Source: Geminocystis herdmanii PCC 6308 (GTDB lineage: Bacteria > Cyanobacteriota > Cyanobacteriia > Cyanobacteriales > Cyanobacteriaceae). Taken from it: 64,000 nucleotides of DNA. Each line of letters begins with the position of its first letter. The stretch's first letter is position 1. Shown here one piece after another: positions 53,323 through 61,265 of the stretch. A program made the position numbers and the translations under genes. The stretch covers positions 2,758,230 to 2,822,229 of the forward strand of contig NZ_CM001775.1 in assembly GCF_000332235.1 (NCBI RefSeq). Direction: 5' to 3'. The notes under the pieces are model-generated. The model saw only the letters and a list, made by a program, of their open reading frames with translations, had not been told where the DNA came from and did not search any database.

Positions 53323-55710
53323 CTACCTATTTATTTCAAATAATTGTGTTTCTAATTCTTTGACGGCTTGAAGATAACCTTTCTTTCCTCCAAATAACTT
53401 CGCTATCTCCATAGGTGTACCGATACCCACAAAGGGATCGATTTTTAAGATTTGAGGTTCGATTACTGCATCTATGCCTTCATCGGCATATTTATCTAAT
53501 AAGGCATCTAATACTTGTCGCGCTCGATCGACATACTTACTGAAGTAATCACGTTTTTTGACTTCCCTCGCTCTTTCCTGACGAGTTAAGGGAGGTACAT
53601 CCCAAACGATATGACAAATTAAGTCGAAGGGATCGTAATTTCTGCCTACTTCTTGGGCTAATTCGGGGAAAAATACCCCTGCTTGGGCTAATTCCTCAAT
53701 AATGATTTGTTTCTTTTCCGTTTTACTCCATTTTCTTAAAAATTCGTCGAGGGATTGATATTTTTTACCAACGGTTTTACGGGTATAGTCTTTTAAGGAT
53801 TCGGTGATTAATTTGCCTTCTGCGTCGTAATATTGCACTCTCTCGGAGGCGATTCTTACCTCTACATTATTGACTACATATTGTTTTGTTTGATATTCGT
53901 TTGTCCATGCTCCCCAATGAGCAGATAATTCTGAGGTTTTGCCCCTACGTTTATTATTATTCATTTCTGAGTAGCTATAAGGCTCATCTGCTCGATCGAA
54001 ATCGTCAGGTGGTACGGGGGAATCTTCTAGGGTTTTCGGTTCGTATATCTGCACTGGATCGCCGTCAAAGTCGCTATCGGCAAAGAGTTCAGTGGCTTTT
54101 TTAAAGTCGATGATGGTAAAGTAATATTTATCGTATTCTTCGTTAATCCTTGTGCCTCTACCGATGATTTGTTTAAATTCCGTCATGGATTGGATGCGTT
54201 GATCTAGTACGATTAACTTACAAGTTTGAGCATCGACTCCCGTTGTCATCAATTTGGAAGTGGTGGCGATGACAGGATAAACGCTTTCAGGAAAAATAAA
54301 GTTATCTAATTGGGCTTTTCCTTCTGGATTATCCCCTGTGATGCGCATAACGTATTTGGAGTTTTGGGCGACTAAATCACTATTGGCATTAGCTAGGGCT
54401 TGACGCATTCTTTCAGCATGATCGATATTTTCACAAAAGATAATGGTTTTATTGTAACGATCGGTATTTTTTAGAAATTCGGTAATTTTTTGGGCGACTA
54501 ATTCGGTACGTTTTTCGAGGATTAAGGTTCGATCGAAATCTCGTTGATTATAGATTTTATCTTCGATTTGATAACCATATTTATCGGTTTGTCCTTTTTG
54601 GGGGCGCCATCCTGACAAATCTTTATCGATGTCAATTCTCACTACTTTGTAGGGCGCAAGAAAACCATCATCGATGCCTTGTCGTAGGGAATAGGTGTAA
54701 ATGGGTTCGCCGAAATAGTCGATATTGGAGACATTTTTGGTTTCTTTGGGGGTGGCGGTTAAGCCGATTTGGGTGGCTTCGGAAAAATACTCTAAAATTT
54801 CTCGCCATGCAGAATCTTCAGAAGCACTACCTCGATGACATTCATCAATAATAATTAAGTCGAAAAAGTTGGGGCTAAATTGTCTATAGATATTTTTATC
54901 GGCTTCTGTGCCTGTGACAGCTTGGTATAAACAAAGATAAATTTCATAGGATTTATTGATTTGTCGTTTTTGAATTTTGGTCATAGTTGAACCAAAGGGT
55001 TTAAAATCGTTAGTCATGGCTTGATCTACAAGAATATTTCGATCGACTAGAAAGAGGATTCTTTTTTTGTGTTGAGATTTCCATAAACGCCAGATAATTT
55101 GAAAGGCGGTAAAGGTTTTTCCCGTGCCTGTTGCCATGACTAATAATATTCTGCGTTGCCCTTGGGATATAGCTTCGATCGTCTTATTAATGGCTAAAAG
55201 TTGATAGTAACGGGGAGTTTTTCCGCTTCCGTCATTGTAGTAATCTTGGGTGATGAGTTTTTCCTGTTGTTCGCTTAAACCTTGAGCATCTGACCACCAA
55301 CGCCATAATACATCAGGGCTTGGCATTTGCTCAAATTCGATTTCTTGTTCGATTTTCCCGTCTCGATTTAGTTTGTTGTGGAATAAAAATCGATCGCCGT
55401 TACTACTGAACACAAAGGGAACTTGCAGTAAGTCTGCATACTCTAAAGCCTGTTGCATTCCATCCCCGACACTGTGCTTATTATCCTTTGCTTCGATGAC
55501 GGCAAGGGGAATATTCGGTTGATAAAATAAGACATAATCTGCTCGTTTTTGTTGCCCCCTAGTGTGGAGTTTCCCCCGTACAATGATACGCCCTTTGGTG
55601 AGGCTAAATTCTTCTCGGATTTGGGTTTGCAGATTCCATCCTGCTTTGATGAGAGCGGGGGTGATAAATTTGGTGCAAATATCTCTTTCTGACAATTCTT
55701 TTTTATTCAT
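53323..55710 (-). CDS. hsdR: Type I restriction enzyme, R subunit
   Basis: A 795-residue HsdR. The N-terminal nuclease has a PD-(D/E)XK pattern: D58 (RADYVLFY) and E73-A-K75 (AVIEAKD). The translocase follows, with Walker [11 protein letters not shown] (about 191-200), DECH box [11 protein letters not shown] (289-292), motif III GLTATP and motif [10 protein letters not shown]. The C-terminal part fits the EcoEI-type HsdR. It needs HsdM and HsdS to act; both are on the same strand upstream (58575-62711) but separated from it by toxin-antitoxin genes. All motifs are intact. Confidence 0.95.
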   Translation of the reverse strand: MNKKELSERDICTKFITPALIKAGWNLQTQIREEFSLTKGRIIVRGKLHTRGQQKRADYVLFYQPNIPLAVIEAKDNKHSVGDGMQQALEYADLLQVPFVFSSNGDRFLFHNKLNRDGKIEQEIEFEQMPSPDVLWRWWSDAQGLSEQQEKLITQDYYNDGSGKTPRYYQLLAINKTIEAISQGQRRILLVMATGTGKTFTAFQIIWRLWKSQHKKRILFLVDRNILVDQAMTNDFKPFGSTMTKIQKRQINKSYEIYLCLYQAVTGTEADKNIYRQFSPNFFDLIIIDECHRGSASEDSAWREILEYFSEATQIGLTATPKETKNVSNIDYFGEPIYTYSLRQGIDDGFLAPYKVVRIDIDKDLSGWRPQKGQTDKYGYQIEDKIYNQRDFDRTLILEKRTELVAQKITEFLKNTDRYNKTIIFCENIDHAERMRQALANANSDLVAQNSKYVMRITGDNPEGKAQLDNFIFPESVYPVIATTSKLMTTGVDAQTCKLIVLDQRIQSMTEFKQIIGRGTRINEEYDKYYFTIIDFKKATELFADSDFDGDPVQIYEPKTLEDSPVPPDDFDRADEPYSYSEMNNNKRRGKTSELSAHWGAWTNEYQTKQYVVNNVEVRIASERVQYYDAEGKLITESLKDYTRKTVGKKYQSLDEFLRKWSKTEKKQIIIEELAQAGVFFPELAQEVGRNYDPFDLICHIVWDVPPLTRQERAREVKKRDYFSKYVDRARQVLDALLDKYADEGIDAVIEPQILKIDPFVGIGTPMEIAKLFGGKKGYLQAVKELETQLFEINR

Positions 55711-55815
55711 GGGGAGAATTGAAAATTAATAAGAGGGGTTGTGAGTATATTTTTAGAATAACATATTTATTTATCATCAACCCGTGCGTCTTTCATCTAT
55801 ATCACCTGAGTTTGA

Positions 55816-56277
55816 TCAAATAACTTTATTCAGATATTTCTGGATAAAATCTTCAGAGGTTAAACAGTCAAAATCAGCAATACTTTTAAGTAATTTTCTA
55901 TTACCTGAAATAAAACAATCCGCCTTTGCGATTTTAGCGGTTAAATAAATTTCAATATCTTCACGGGGAATTAAATTTTCTTTTTCTAAAAATACTTTTT
56001 CCTGTTGCCAATTAATTGTAGATGGTAAATAATAAATGTCAAGCCAACGCCAAATATTTGAAATAATTTCTCCAGCTTGATCTTTCCCATATAAATATTT
56101 TCCTACCCTTCTAATTTGATCTAATAATATATCTGATAAAATGATTTCTCCTTTTAATATTTTGCATTTATTTCTGTAGCCAAAGGCTTCTAGGATTATA
56201 CTTTCAGGGCTTTTTTTATCAGCATCACCAATTATATAAATATTTGTATCTAAGAAAATACGTTTAAATTCAAACAT
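55816..56277 (-). CDS. PIN-domain toxin
   Basis: A 153-residue PIN-domain protein, a likely VapC-like ribonuclease. The first acidic residue is in RIFLDTNIYI (D10), and REDIEIYLTAKIAKADCFIS and LKSIADFDC hold the later ones. It overlaps the upstream antitoxin by eight bases, typical of a co-translated toxin-antitoxin pair. It lies upstream of hsdR in the same direction, with 105 bases between. Confidence 0.82.
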   Translation of the reverse strand: MFEFKRIFLDTNIYIIGDADKKSPESIILEAFGYRNKCKILKGEIILSDILLDQIRRVGKYLYGKDQAGEIISNIWRWLDIYYLPSTINWQQEKVFLEKENLIPREDIEIYLTAKIAKADCFISGNRKLLKSIADFDCLTSEDFIQKYLNKVI

Positions 56278-56512
56278 TTTTATTATTATTTTCTTCCTCT
56301 AACATCTCCAGTCTTATCTCTTTAATTAAGTTTAAAATTTGTTCTCGATTATCATAACCTTTTTCTTTCAAAATTTCATAGCGATAATCAAATTCATCAG
56401 GTTCTTTTTCCGCAATAATAAGTACATCTACTTCCCCATCATTTATTTTTTTTTCTATTTTTACTGTTATTTCACCGTTATTTATCTGTCCTTTTGTCTG
56501 AATTATTCTCAT
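56270..56512 (-). CDS. Antitoxin for the PIN toxin
   Basis: An 80-residue acidic protein: a short N-terminal beta region (IIQTKGQINNGEITVKIEKK, EVDVLIIAEK) and a C-terminal charged helix (EQILNLIKEIRLEMLEEENN) that would wrap the toxin. The family is not one I can name, but the position, size and overlap with the PIN gene support an antitoxin role. Confidence 0.7.
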   Translation of the reverse strand: MRIIQTKGQINNGEITVKIEKKINDGEVDVLIIAEKEPDEFDYRYEILKEKGYDNREQILNLIKEIRLEMLEEENNNKNV

Positions 56513-56656
56513 GATATTAAGTTCGGATCACTCATTTATTAAGATTCTACCAAAAATTATGCAGTTCTTTCGATTATAACAATCTCGATCGAACCTCTTT
56601 AACTTTTTTGACTGTTATAATAAAATCATCGAGAGCTAAAAGTTGCGCCGCTCGAT

Positions 56657-56812
56657 CGAACCTAATAAAATGGAACAAATATGCTAATTACTGCTATTTA
56701 TGATGGAAAGGTATTTAAACCAAAAACCCCTTTAGATTTAGATATTGATCAAGAATATCAAATTGAGGTGATTAATGATGTTAAGAAAACAGATACAGAC
56801 AATGTTTCATTA
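56657..56812 (+). repeat. Direct repeat, antitoxin module copy 1
   Basis: From CCTAATAAAAT before the start codon to about codon 44 of the antitoxin, this is nearly the same as 57756-57911 (same start spacing, same MLITA(I/T)YDGKVFKPKTPLDL). Beyond that point the two genes share nothing. Confidence 0.88.
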
Positions 56813-56929
56813 GGAGAAAAATTAAGAAAAATTCGTCAAAAAATAGTTGATTCTGGTATTCCATTGTTAAGTGAAGAAGAAGTTGAACGAGAAAAAGCTA
56901 TTAGACAAGGCGGATGGCAGGAAAATTAA
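56681..56929 (+). CDS. Orphan antitoxin (DUF104/VapB-like)
   Basis: An 82-residue protein. The N-terminal part MLITAIYDGKVFKPKTPLDL...YQIEVIND is the same module as in the antitoxin at 57780. The C-terminal part (LGEKLRKIRQKIVDSGIPLL, SEEEVEREKAIRQGG) is of the kind that normally precedes a VapC toxin in cyanobacteria. No toxin follows: the next gene is another antitoxin after 44 bases. So this is an orphan, or the partner was lost. Confidence 0.8.
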   Translation: MLITAIYDGKVFKPKTPLDLDIDQEYQIEVINDVKKTDTDNVSLGEKLRKIRQKIVDSGIPLLSEEEVEREKAIRQGGWQEN

Positions 56930-56973
56930 TGTTATTGTTAATAAAATCTTTAATCATATAACCAACTCAAAGT

Positions 56974-57198
56974 ATGAAAATAAAAGCGATTAAAAAAGGT
57001 AATATTTTAGAATTAAAAGAAAATTTGAATATCCTTGATGGGCAGGAAATTATAATTTCTATTGCCGATGATGATTTACTCGATCGCACCTACGAATTAG
57101 CACATCAACAAGTTATTGCTCAAATGAAAGTGGAATCTTTAGGAAATTTAGAAACCGAAGAAGATATAATTAACGCTGCAATTAAACTTACTTCATAA
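56974..57198 (+). CDS. Antitoxin of PIN pair
   Basis: A 74-residue protein with a short beta module (IKAIKKGNILELKENLNILD, GQEIIISI) and a helical tail (YELAHQQVIAQMKVESLGNL). It overlaps the toxin start (TAATG), so the two are translationally coupled. The tail resembles AF2212-like antitoxins. Confidence 0.78.
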   Translation: MKIKAIKKGNILELKENLNILDGQEIIISIADDDLLDRTYELAHQQVIAQMKVESLGNLETEEDIINAAIKLTS

Positions 57199-57713
57199 TG
57201 TCAAAGGTTATTCGTTTATGTCTTGATTTGAATATTTGGTGTGCGTCATTACTGGCAGATTTTAAAGGTAGAAATGAAACTGCTTGTCAAATTTTAGTCG
57301 AAACAATACGTCAAAGAGAATGTAGTTTAGGAAAAGTAAAATTAATTGTATCTTGGGGAATGATGAATCGATTGCAGAAAGTTTTAGAACAAGATTTGCA
57401 AGTTTCTTCTTTCACTGCAAAAAATTACTTAAACATTATTTGCAAATATGCGGATTATGTGCCACAGTTGACTTTAGGCGGTTCAGGGGTGATTGCAATG
57501 GAAGATATTGAAGATAGTCATGTTTTAGAAACTTGTTTGGCTTCTCAAGCCGATATTTTGGTTACTGCTAATTTTAAAGATTTTATCAATAAAGATACAA
57601 AAATTATTATTGAACAACGTTATGCTATTTATACGAGTGCCAATCATCGCTTAATTATAGTTCATCCTTTTTTGATGGTTGAGTGGTTAAAATCTGGACA
57701 GATACCTAACTAA
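57198..57713 (+). CDS. PIN-domain toxin, long form
   Basis: A 171-residue PIN-domain protein. LCLDLNIWCASLL holds the first Asp, ITDXXH-like residues appear in MEDIEDSHVLETCLASQADI, and LVTANFKDF is the typical last strand. The N-terminal half has a longer loop than VapC. It is coupled to the antitoxin by a one-base overlap. Predicted to be an RNase that is kept off by its antitoxin. Confidence 0.8.
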   Translation: MSKVIRLCLDLNIWCASLLADFKGRNETACQILVETIRQRECSLGKVKLIVSWGMMNRLQKVLEQDLQVSSFTAKNYLNIICKYADYVPQLTLGGSGVIAMEDIEDSHVLETCLASQADILVTANFKDFINKDTKIIIEQRYAIYTSANHRLIIVHPFLMVEWLKSGQIPN

Positions 57714-57755
57714 CACTTTCGTTTATTCTAAACACTTCTTTTTGTTATGATAGAT

Positions 57756-57911
57756 CGAACCTAATAAAATCGAAAAAATATGCTAATCACCGCCACTTAT
57801 GATGGAAAGGTATTTAAACCAAAAACTCCCTTAGATTTAGATATTGATCAAGAATATCAAATTGAGGTTATTAATGATGTTCAGAAAAAAGATATAGACA
57901 ATGTTTTATTA
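57756..57911 (+). repeat. Direct repeat, antitoxin module copy 2
   Basis: The second copy of the module at 56657-56812, 1099 bp away, same orientation. The two copies bracket the PIN pair at 56974-57713 and could recombine to delete it. Confidence 0.88.
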
Positions 57912-58040
57912 AATAAAAATCAGTCAAAATCTTTAAATCTTGCAGAAAGAATTAATTTACGTTTTGCTGAGTTTGACGATATAAATATTCCTCAAATAAC
58001 CAGAGACAAAATAAGAAATCATATTGATTTTAACGAATGA
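57780..58040 (+). CDS. Antitoxin of VapC pair
   Basis: An 86-residue protein. The N-terminal module (MLITATYDGKVFKPKTPLDL) is nearly identical to that at 56681, but the C-terminal half (LNLAERINLRFAEFDDINIP, QITRDKIRNHIDFNE) is different and presumably binds the toxin that follows. It overlaps the toxin by four bases (ATGA). Confidence 0.83.
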   Translation: MLITATYDGKVFKPKTPLDLDIDQEYQIEVINDVQKKDIDNVLLNKNQSKSLNLAERINLRFAEFDDINIPQITRDKIRNHIDFNE

Positions 58041-58459
58041 AAATTTTAGATACTAATGTTATTTCTGAATTAATGAAGGGTAATAAATGTTCAGAAAATG
58101 TCTATCATTGGATTTCTCAACAACCCATAGAAGATTTATTTACCACTACTATTACTCAAGCAGAAATTCTTTATGGAATTGCCATATTACCTTCGGGAAA
58201 ACGCCAAACAAAGCTGTTAAATTTAGCTAATTTAATGTTTCAAGAAGATTTTAATAATCGGATTCTCACTTTTAATCAAGAATCGGCGATCGCCTTTGCT
58301 AAAATAGCCTCAGAAAGAAGAAAAAAAGGGCAACCAATTTCTCAGGCTGATGCTCAAATAGCTTCAATTTGTTATAGTTATCAAGCAACATTAGTAACTC
58401 GTAATATTAATGATTTTCAACATTGTGGCATTAATATTATCAATCCTTGGCACTCTTAA
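58037..58459 (+). CDS. vapC: VapC/FitB-type PIN toxin
   Basis: A 140-residue VapC. Acidic residues are in MKILDTNVISELMKG (D5), TITQAEILYGI (E of the second site) and PISQADAQIASIC (D), with LVTRNINDF last. Members cleave tRNA or rRNA when free of antitoxin. The four-base ATGA overlap with the upstream gene is the usual coupling. It lies directly upstream of (and in opposite orientation to) the end of hsdS. Confidence 0.9.
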   Translation: MKILDTNVISELMKGNKCSENVYHWISQQPIEDLFTTTITQAEILYGIAILPSGKRQTKLLNLANLMFQEDFNNRILTFNQESAIAFAKIASERRKKGQPISQADAQIASICYSYQATLVTRNINDFQHCGINIINPWHS

Positions 58460-58574
58460 AATATGGCTCAATTTATACGATCGAACCCCTAAACTATTCT
58501 ATAAAATTCGATCGAACTCAACCTTTTTTATAAAAAATATGATCCCTCCTAACCTCCCTTAATAAGCGGAGAAT

Positions 58575-60311
58575 TTAGGGGAAAATTTGTGCGATCGTGC
58601 TGTGTAAAAGCCTTGTTTGGGTGTCCGTTTGAGCGGTTATTTTTTTCTCTAATTCGTCACATAACTTCATCATTTTATCCACTTTCTCTACTATTCTTTT
58701 TTGTTCTTCAAGTGGAGGTAAGGGAAAAATATGATTTTTAATAGTTGATGTTGCTAATTCTATTTGTTTAGTTGATCCAGAAGATTTTGATACTATTAAA
58801 TCTTGTACAAAAGGACTAGCTATCCAAAAATATAAAAATTTAGATTTGACAAAAATAGGTCGAATAACTGTTACATGAGAATCAGCAACAACTTGTTTAT
58901 ATATATTATTTTCATGAACATAAATTAAAGCACGTCCTAAAGTACCTAATCCAGTCGAATTCCATAATAAATCACCTGTTTTTAAAAATCTTTCTTCTGA
59001 ATACGTCTCTATACTTTGAGGACAAATAAATTTAGCTTTAAAAAGTTCTAACCCATGCCATTGAATACACTTTTGAGCAATAACAGGAAAGTCGCTTTTT
59101 TCAACATACTTAGGAGATTTTCCTCTTTGAATATAAGAACAAATATGATCTAATTTAATCCATTGCCAAGTGTCGGGAATATCATAAGGGATTTCATCGG
59201 GAGTGATTGCTGGTAAGGGTTTTTGCTTTTTAATTTTTCCTTCCTTAATTAACCGTTCCTTCTCTGTTTCAATATCCTTTAACAATTCCCTCGCCGATCG
59301 ATCTCTTGTATCCTGTGGTACTAATTTACCCATTACCGCTAATTGGAGGATGATTTTCCTTAATTCCTTAACGTTTTCCTTGACGCTGTAGAGTGTCTCA
59401 AAATTGTCCGCCATAAATTGCCAAGCCTCGTTAAATGTCTTCTTATCGGGGGCATTTAAGAGTTTATGCCCTACGGCTAGTTGCATTTTTAATCTTGTGG
59501 CTTCCCTTTGTTGATGGAAGTTTTGAAGTCGATCGCACTTTTCCATCAATGACTCTATTCTCTCTACAATTCTCCTTTGTTCTTCTAATGGTGGTAGAGG
59601 AATAGGTAATTCTCTCATTATTTTTAAAGATACATTTTTAATTGTTGTACCTGTTGCTAATTTTAAAACATGATTAAAAAAATAATGACTATTTATAAAT
59701 TTTTTCAGATAAAACTTATTTATATCCAACAATAAATTAAAATAACAAACACTTTTACCTAAAATAATTTTTTCGTTACGATAAAAAGCAACATTCCCTA
59801 TCGTTCCATTTATTGATACAAACACGGTATTGTTATTAAGGACTTTTTTGTGTTTTAAATATTCATCAAATGATACTCTTTTTGTCTGTTGTTTAATCTC
59901 AATGAAACCATCAGATAAATTATTTCCGTTAATAAAAAAATATTCTCCTGTTTCGTTATAAATTGGTGTACCATGAAGACCGTCACCTAGTATTGAAACT
60001 ATATCTCCAAGTCTCACCCATTCCCAAGTGTCTGGAATATCATAGGGAATTTCATCAGGAGTAATTTCTGGTAAAGGATCAGATTTTTTCAGCTTTCCTT
60101 CCTTGATTAACCGTTGTTTTTCCGCTTCAATGTCTTTTAATAACTCCCGTGCTGGTTTATCATCAGGGTTTTGGGGTACAAGTTGCCCTTGCATTGCCAA
60201 AGAAAGAATCAACTCTCGTAATTTGGGTATCCCTTCGGGCGCAGAAAAGGCAGTATTAAAATATTGATCTAAAAGTTCGATCGTAGCGGTTTTACTTTTA
60301 GAAATGGTCAT
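58575..60311 (-). CDS. hsdS: Type I restriction enzyme, S subunit
   Basis: About 578 residues from the ATG at 60311 (MTISKSK; the frame stays open 12 codons further). It holds two target recognition domains, each after a spacer region of the same design: ARELLKDIEAEKQRLIKEGK and ARELLKDIETEKERLIKEGK, each followed by ITPDEIPYDIPDTW, and two PLPPLEEQ-type ends. The two TRDs (about 100-255 and 395-545) differ, so it reads a bipartite asymmetric DNA target. Together with HsdM it gives the methyltransferase. It is slightly longer than EcoKI HsdS. The similar spacer regions could allow TRD exchange. Confidence 0.93.
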   Translation of the reverse strand: MTISKSKTATIELLDQYFNTAFSAPEGIPKLRELILSLAMQGQLVPQNPDDKPARELLKDIEAEKQRLIKEGKLKKSDPLPEITPDEIPYDIPDTWEWVRLGDIVSILGDGLHGTPIYNETGEYFFINGNNLSDGFIEIKQQTKRVSFDEYLKHKKVLNNNTVFVSINGTIGNVAFYRNEKIILGKSVCYFNLLLDINKFYLKKFINSHYFFNHVLKLATGTTIKNVSLKIMRELPIPLPPLEEQRRIVERIESLMEKCDRLQNFHQQREATRLKMQLAVGHKLLNAPDKKTFNEAWQFMADNFETLYSVKENVKELRKIILQLAVMGKLVPQDTRDRSARELLKDIETEKERLIKEGKIKKQKPLPAITPDEIPYDIPDTWQWIKLDHICSYIQRGKSPKYVEKSDFPVIAQKCIQWHGLELFKAKFICPQSIETYSEERFLKTGDLLWNSTGLGTLGRALIYVHENNIYKQVVADSHVTVIRPIFVKSKFLYFWIASPFVQDLIVSKSSGSTKQIELATSTIKNHIFPLPPLEEQKRIVEKVDKMMKLCDELEKKITAQTDTQTRLLHSTIAQIFP

Positions 60312-60365
60312 AGAAATTTTTGTACCCCATAACGATAATTTTGTCATTATACCAGACCCTCATCT

Positions 60366-60430
60366 TTTTCCCCCTTTAGTAAGGGGGGATCAATCCTTTC
60401 ATAACGGTTTAACACTACCCATCATCACCA
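60366..60430. repeat. Direct repeat on the left of the RelBE-type pair
   Basis: TTTCCCCCTTTAGTAAGGGG (variant spacing) then GGATCAATCCTTTCATAACG and GTTTAACACTACCCATCA. The same order occurs at 61060-61126 with small changes and one extra GGTTAGGGGG insert. The two copies lie on both sides of the toxin-antitoxin pair, about 695 bp apart. Confidence 0.85.
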
Positions 60431-60514
60431 AAAGTTAACTCAAGGCTCGATCGAGTATCAATAATTTTTTGTTATAATTAATCGACTAATCCTAAACTAA
60501 AGGTGGTGAGAACA

Positions 60515-60751
60515 TTGAATAAACTAGATAAAGTTTTAGATGAAGCAATGGAGCTTTCACTAGAACAACAAGAAATGTTAGTTCAAATTCTCAAGAATCG
60601 AATCAGTAAGAATCGACGAGAACAAATTGCTTCTGATGCCTTAGTTTCCCTTGCGGAATTTGAGACGGGTAAGCTAAAAATTCAAACCGCTTCGGAGGCT
60701 ATTCAAGAATTACAAGATTATCTGAATAATCCTAACCTAGAAGATGTATAA
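60515..60751 (+). CDS. RelB-like antitoxin
   Basis: A helical, charged protein of about 78 residues (LDKVLDEAMELSLEQQEMLV, FETGKLKIQTASEAIQELQD). I prefer the TTG at 60515 as start: AAGGTGG at 60500-60506 lies about eight bases upstream. GTG codons at 60503 and 60506 would place the ribosome site inside the gene. It overlaps the toxin by eight bases. The opposite strand carries hsdS and hsdM, which it separates. Confidence 0.8.
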   Translation: MNKLDKVLDEAMELSLEQQEMLVQILKNRISKNRREQIASDALVSLAEFETGKLKIQTASEAIQELQDYLNNPNLEDV

Positions 60752-61028
60752 AATAGTCATCAGTAGCAAGTTTAAAAAGACTTTGCGAAAATTTGCTCGT
60801 TCTCATCCTGATTTACAAAATAAAATACAAGATGCGATCGTAACTATGGAAAACGACATATTTTCGACAAAATTAGGAACTCATAAACTATCGGGGAGAT
60901 TATCAGAGTTATTATCTTGTTCCTGTGGTTATGATTGTAGGATTATTTTTTCATTAAATGTGGATAAAAATACGGGGCAAAAAGTTGTTCTTTTGTTAGA
61001 TATTGGATCTCATGATGATGTTTATTAA
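60744..61028 (+). CDS. RelE/ParE-type toxin
   Basis: A 94-residue basic protein. MYKIVISSKFKKTLRKFARS, THKLSGRLSELLSCSCGYDC and RIIFSLNVD with LLLDIGSHDDVY fit the RelE/YafQ fold (mRNA interferase type), where the last residues include the catalytic basic and acidic set. The eight-base overlap with the antitoxin gene means coupled translation. It lies between hsdM and hsdS, opposite strand. Confidence 0.87.
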   Translation: MYKIVISSKFKKTLRKFARSHPDLQNKIQDAIVTMENDIFSTKLGTHKLSGRLSELLSCSCGYDCRIIFSLNVDKNTGQKVVLLLDIGSHDDVY

Positions 61029-61059
61029 ATTTATCTAACAAAGGTGCGATCGTATTATC

Positions 61060-61126
61060 TTTTCCCCCCTTTGGTAAGGGGGGTTAGGGGGGATCAATCC
61101 TTTCATAGCGATTTAACACCACCATC
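61060..61126. repeat. Direct repeat on the right of the RelBE-type pair
   Basis: TTTTCCCCCCTTTGGTAAGG, then the GGTTAGGGG insert, GGATCAATCCTTTCATAGCG and ATTTAACACCACCATCA. It matches 60366-60430 in order and direction. Confidence 0.85.
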
Positions 61127-61131
61127 ACCTA

Positions 61132-61202
61132 CGATTTTTGTTGGGTTTCGTTATCTGTATCAAAGATTTTTGTTGGGTTTCGTTACCTCAACCCAACCTA
61201 CT
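61132..61202. repeat. Short tandem and inverted repeat
   Basis: GATTTTTGTTGGGTTTCGTT occurs twice (61132 and 61164). The second copy pairs with AACCCAAC at 61191-61198 to form a hairpin (GTTGGGTT/AACCCAAC). This type of element is common between cyanobacterial genes. It may end the RelBE-type transcript. Confidence 0.75.
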
Positions 61203-61225
61203 AATATCATGTTTCGATCGAGGTT

Positions 61226-61242
61226 GGTGGGCATTGCCCACC
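61226..61242. terminator. Palindrome after hsdM
   Basis: GGTGGGCATTGCCCACC, a 7-bp stem with a three-base loop, 24 bases beyond the stop of hsdM on its strand. It resembles the palindrome after hsdR at 53307-53321. Confidence 0.45.
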
Positions 61243-61265
61243 CTACAAACATATTAATATAAGTT

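Noticed and set aside
56339-56542. 67-codon Phe/Ile-rich frame opposite the antitoxin
   Set aside because: It is the antisense of an AT-rich antitoxin gene and overlaps it fully.
61044-61262. 72-codon frame between the RelE-type gene and hsdM
   Set aside because: It consists of the direct repeat, the GTTGGGTTTCGTT element and the palindrome in translation; no sign of a protein.
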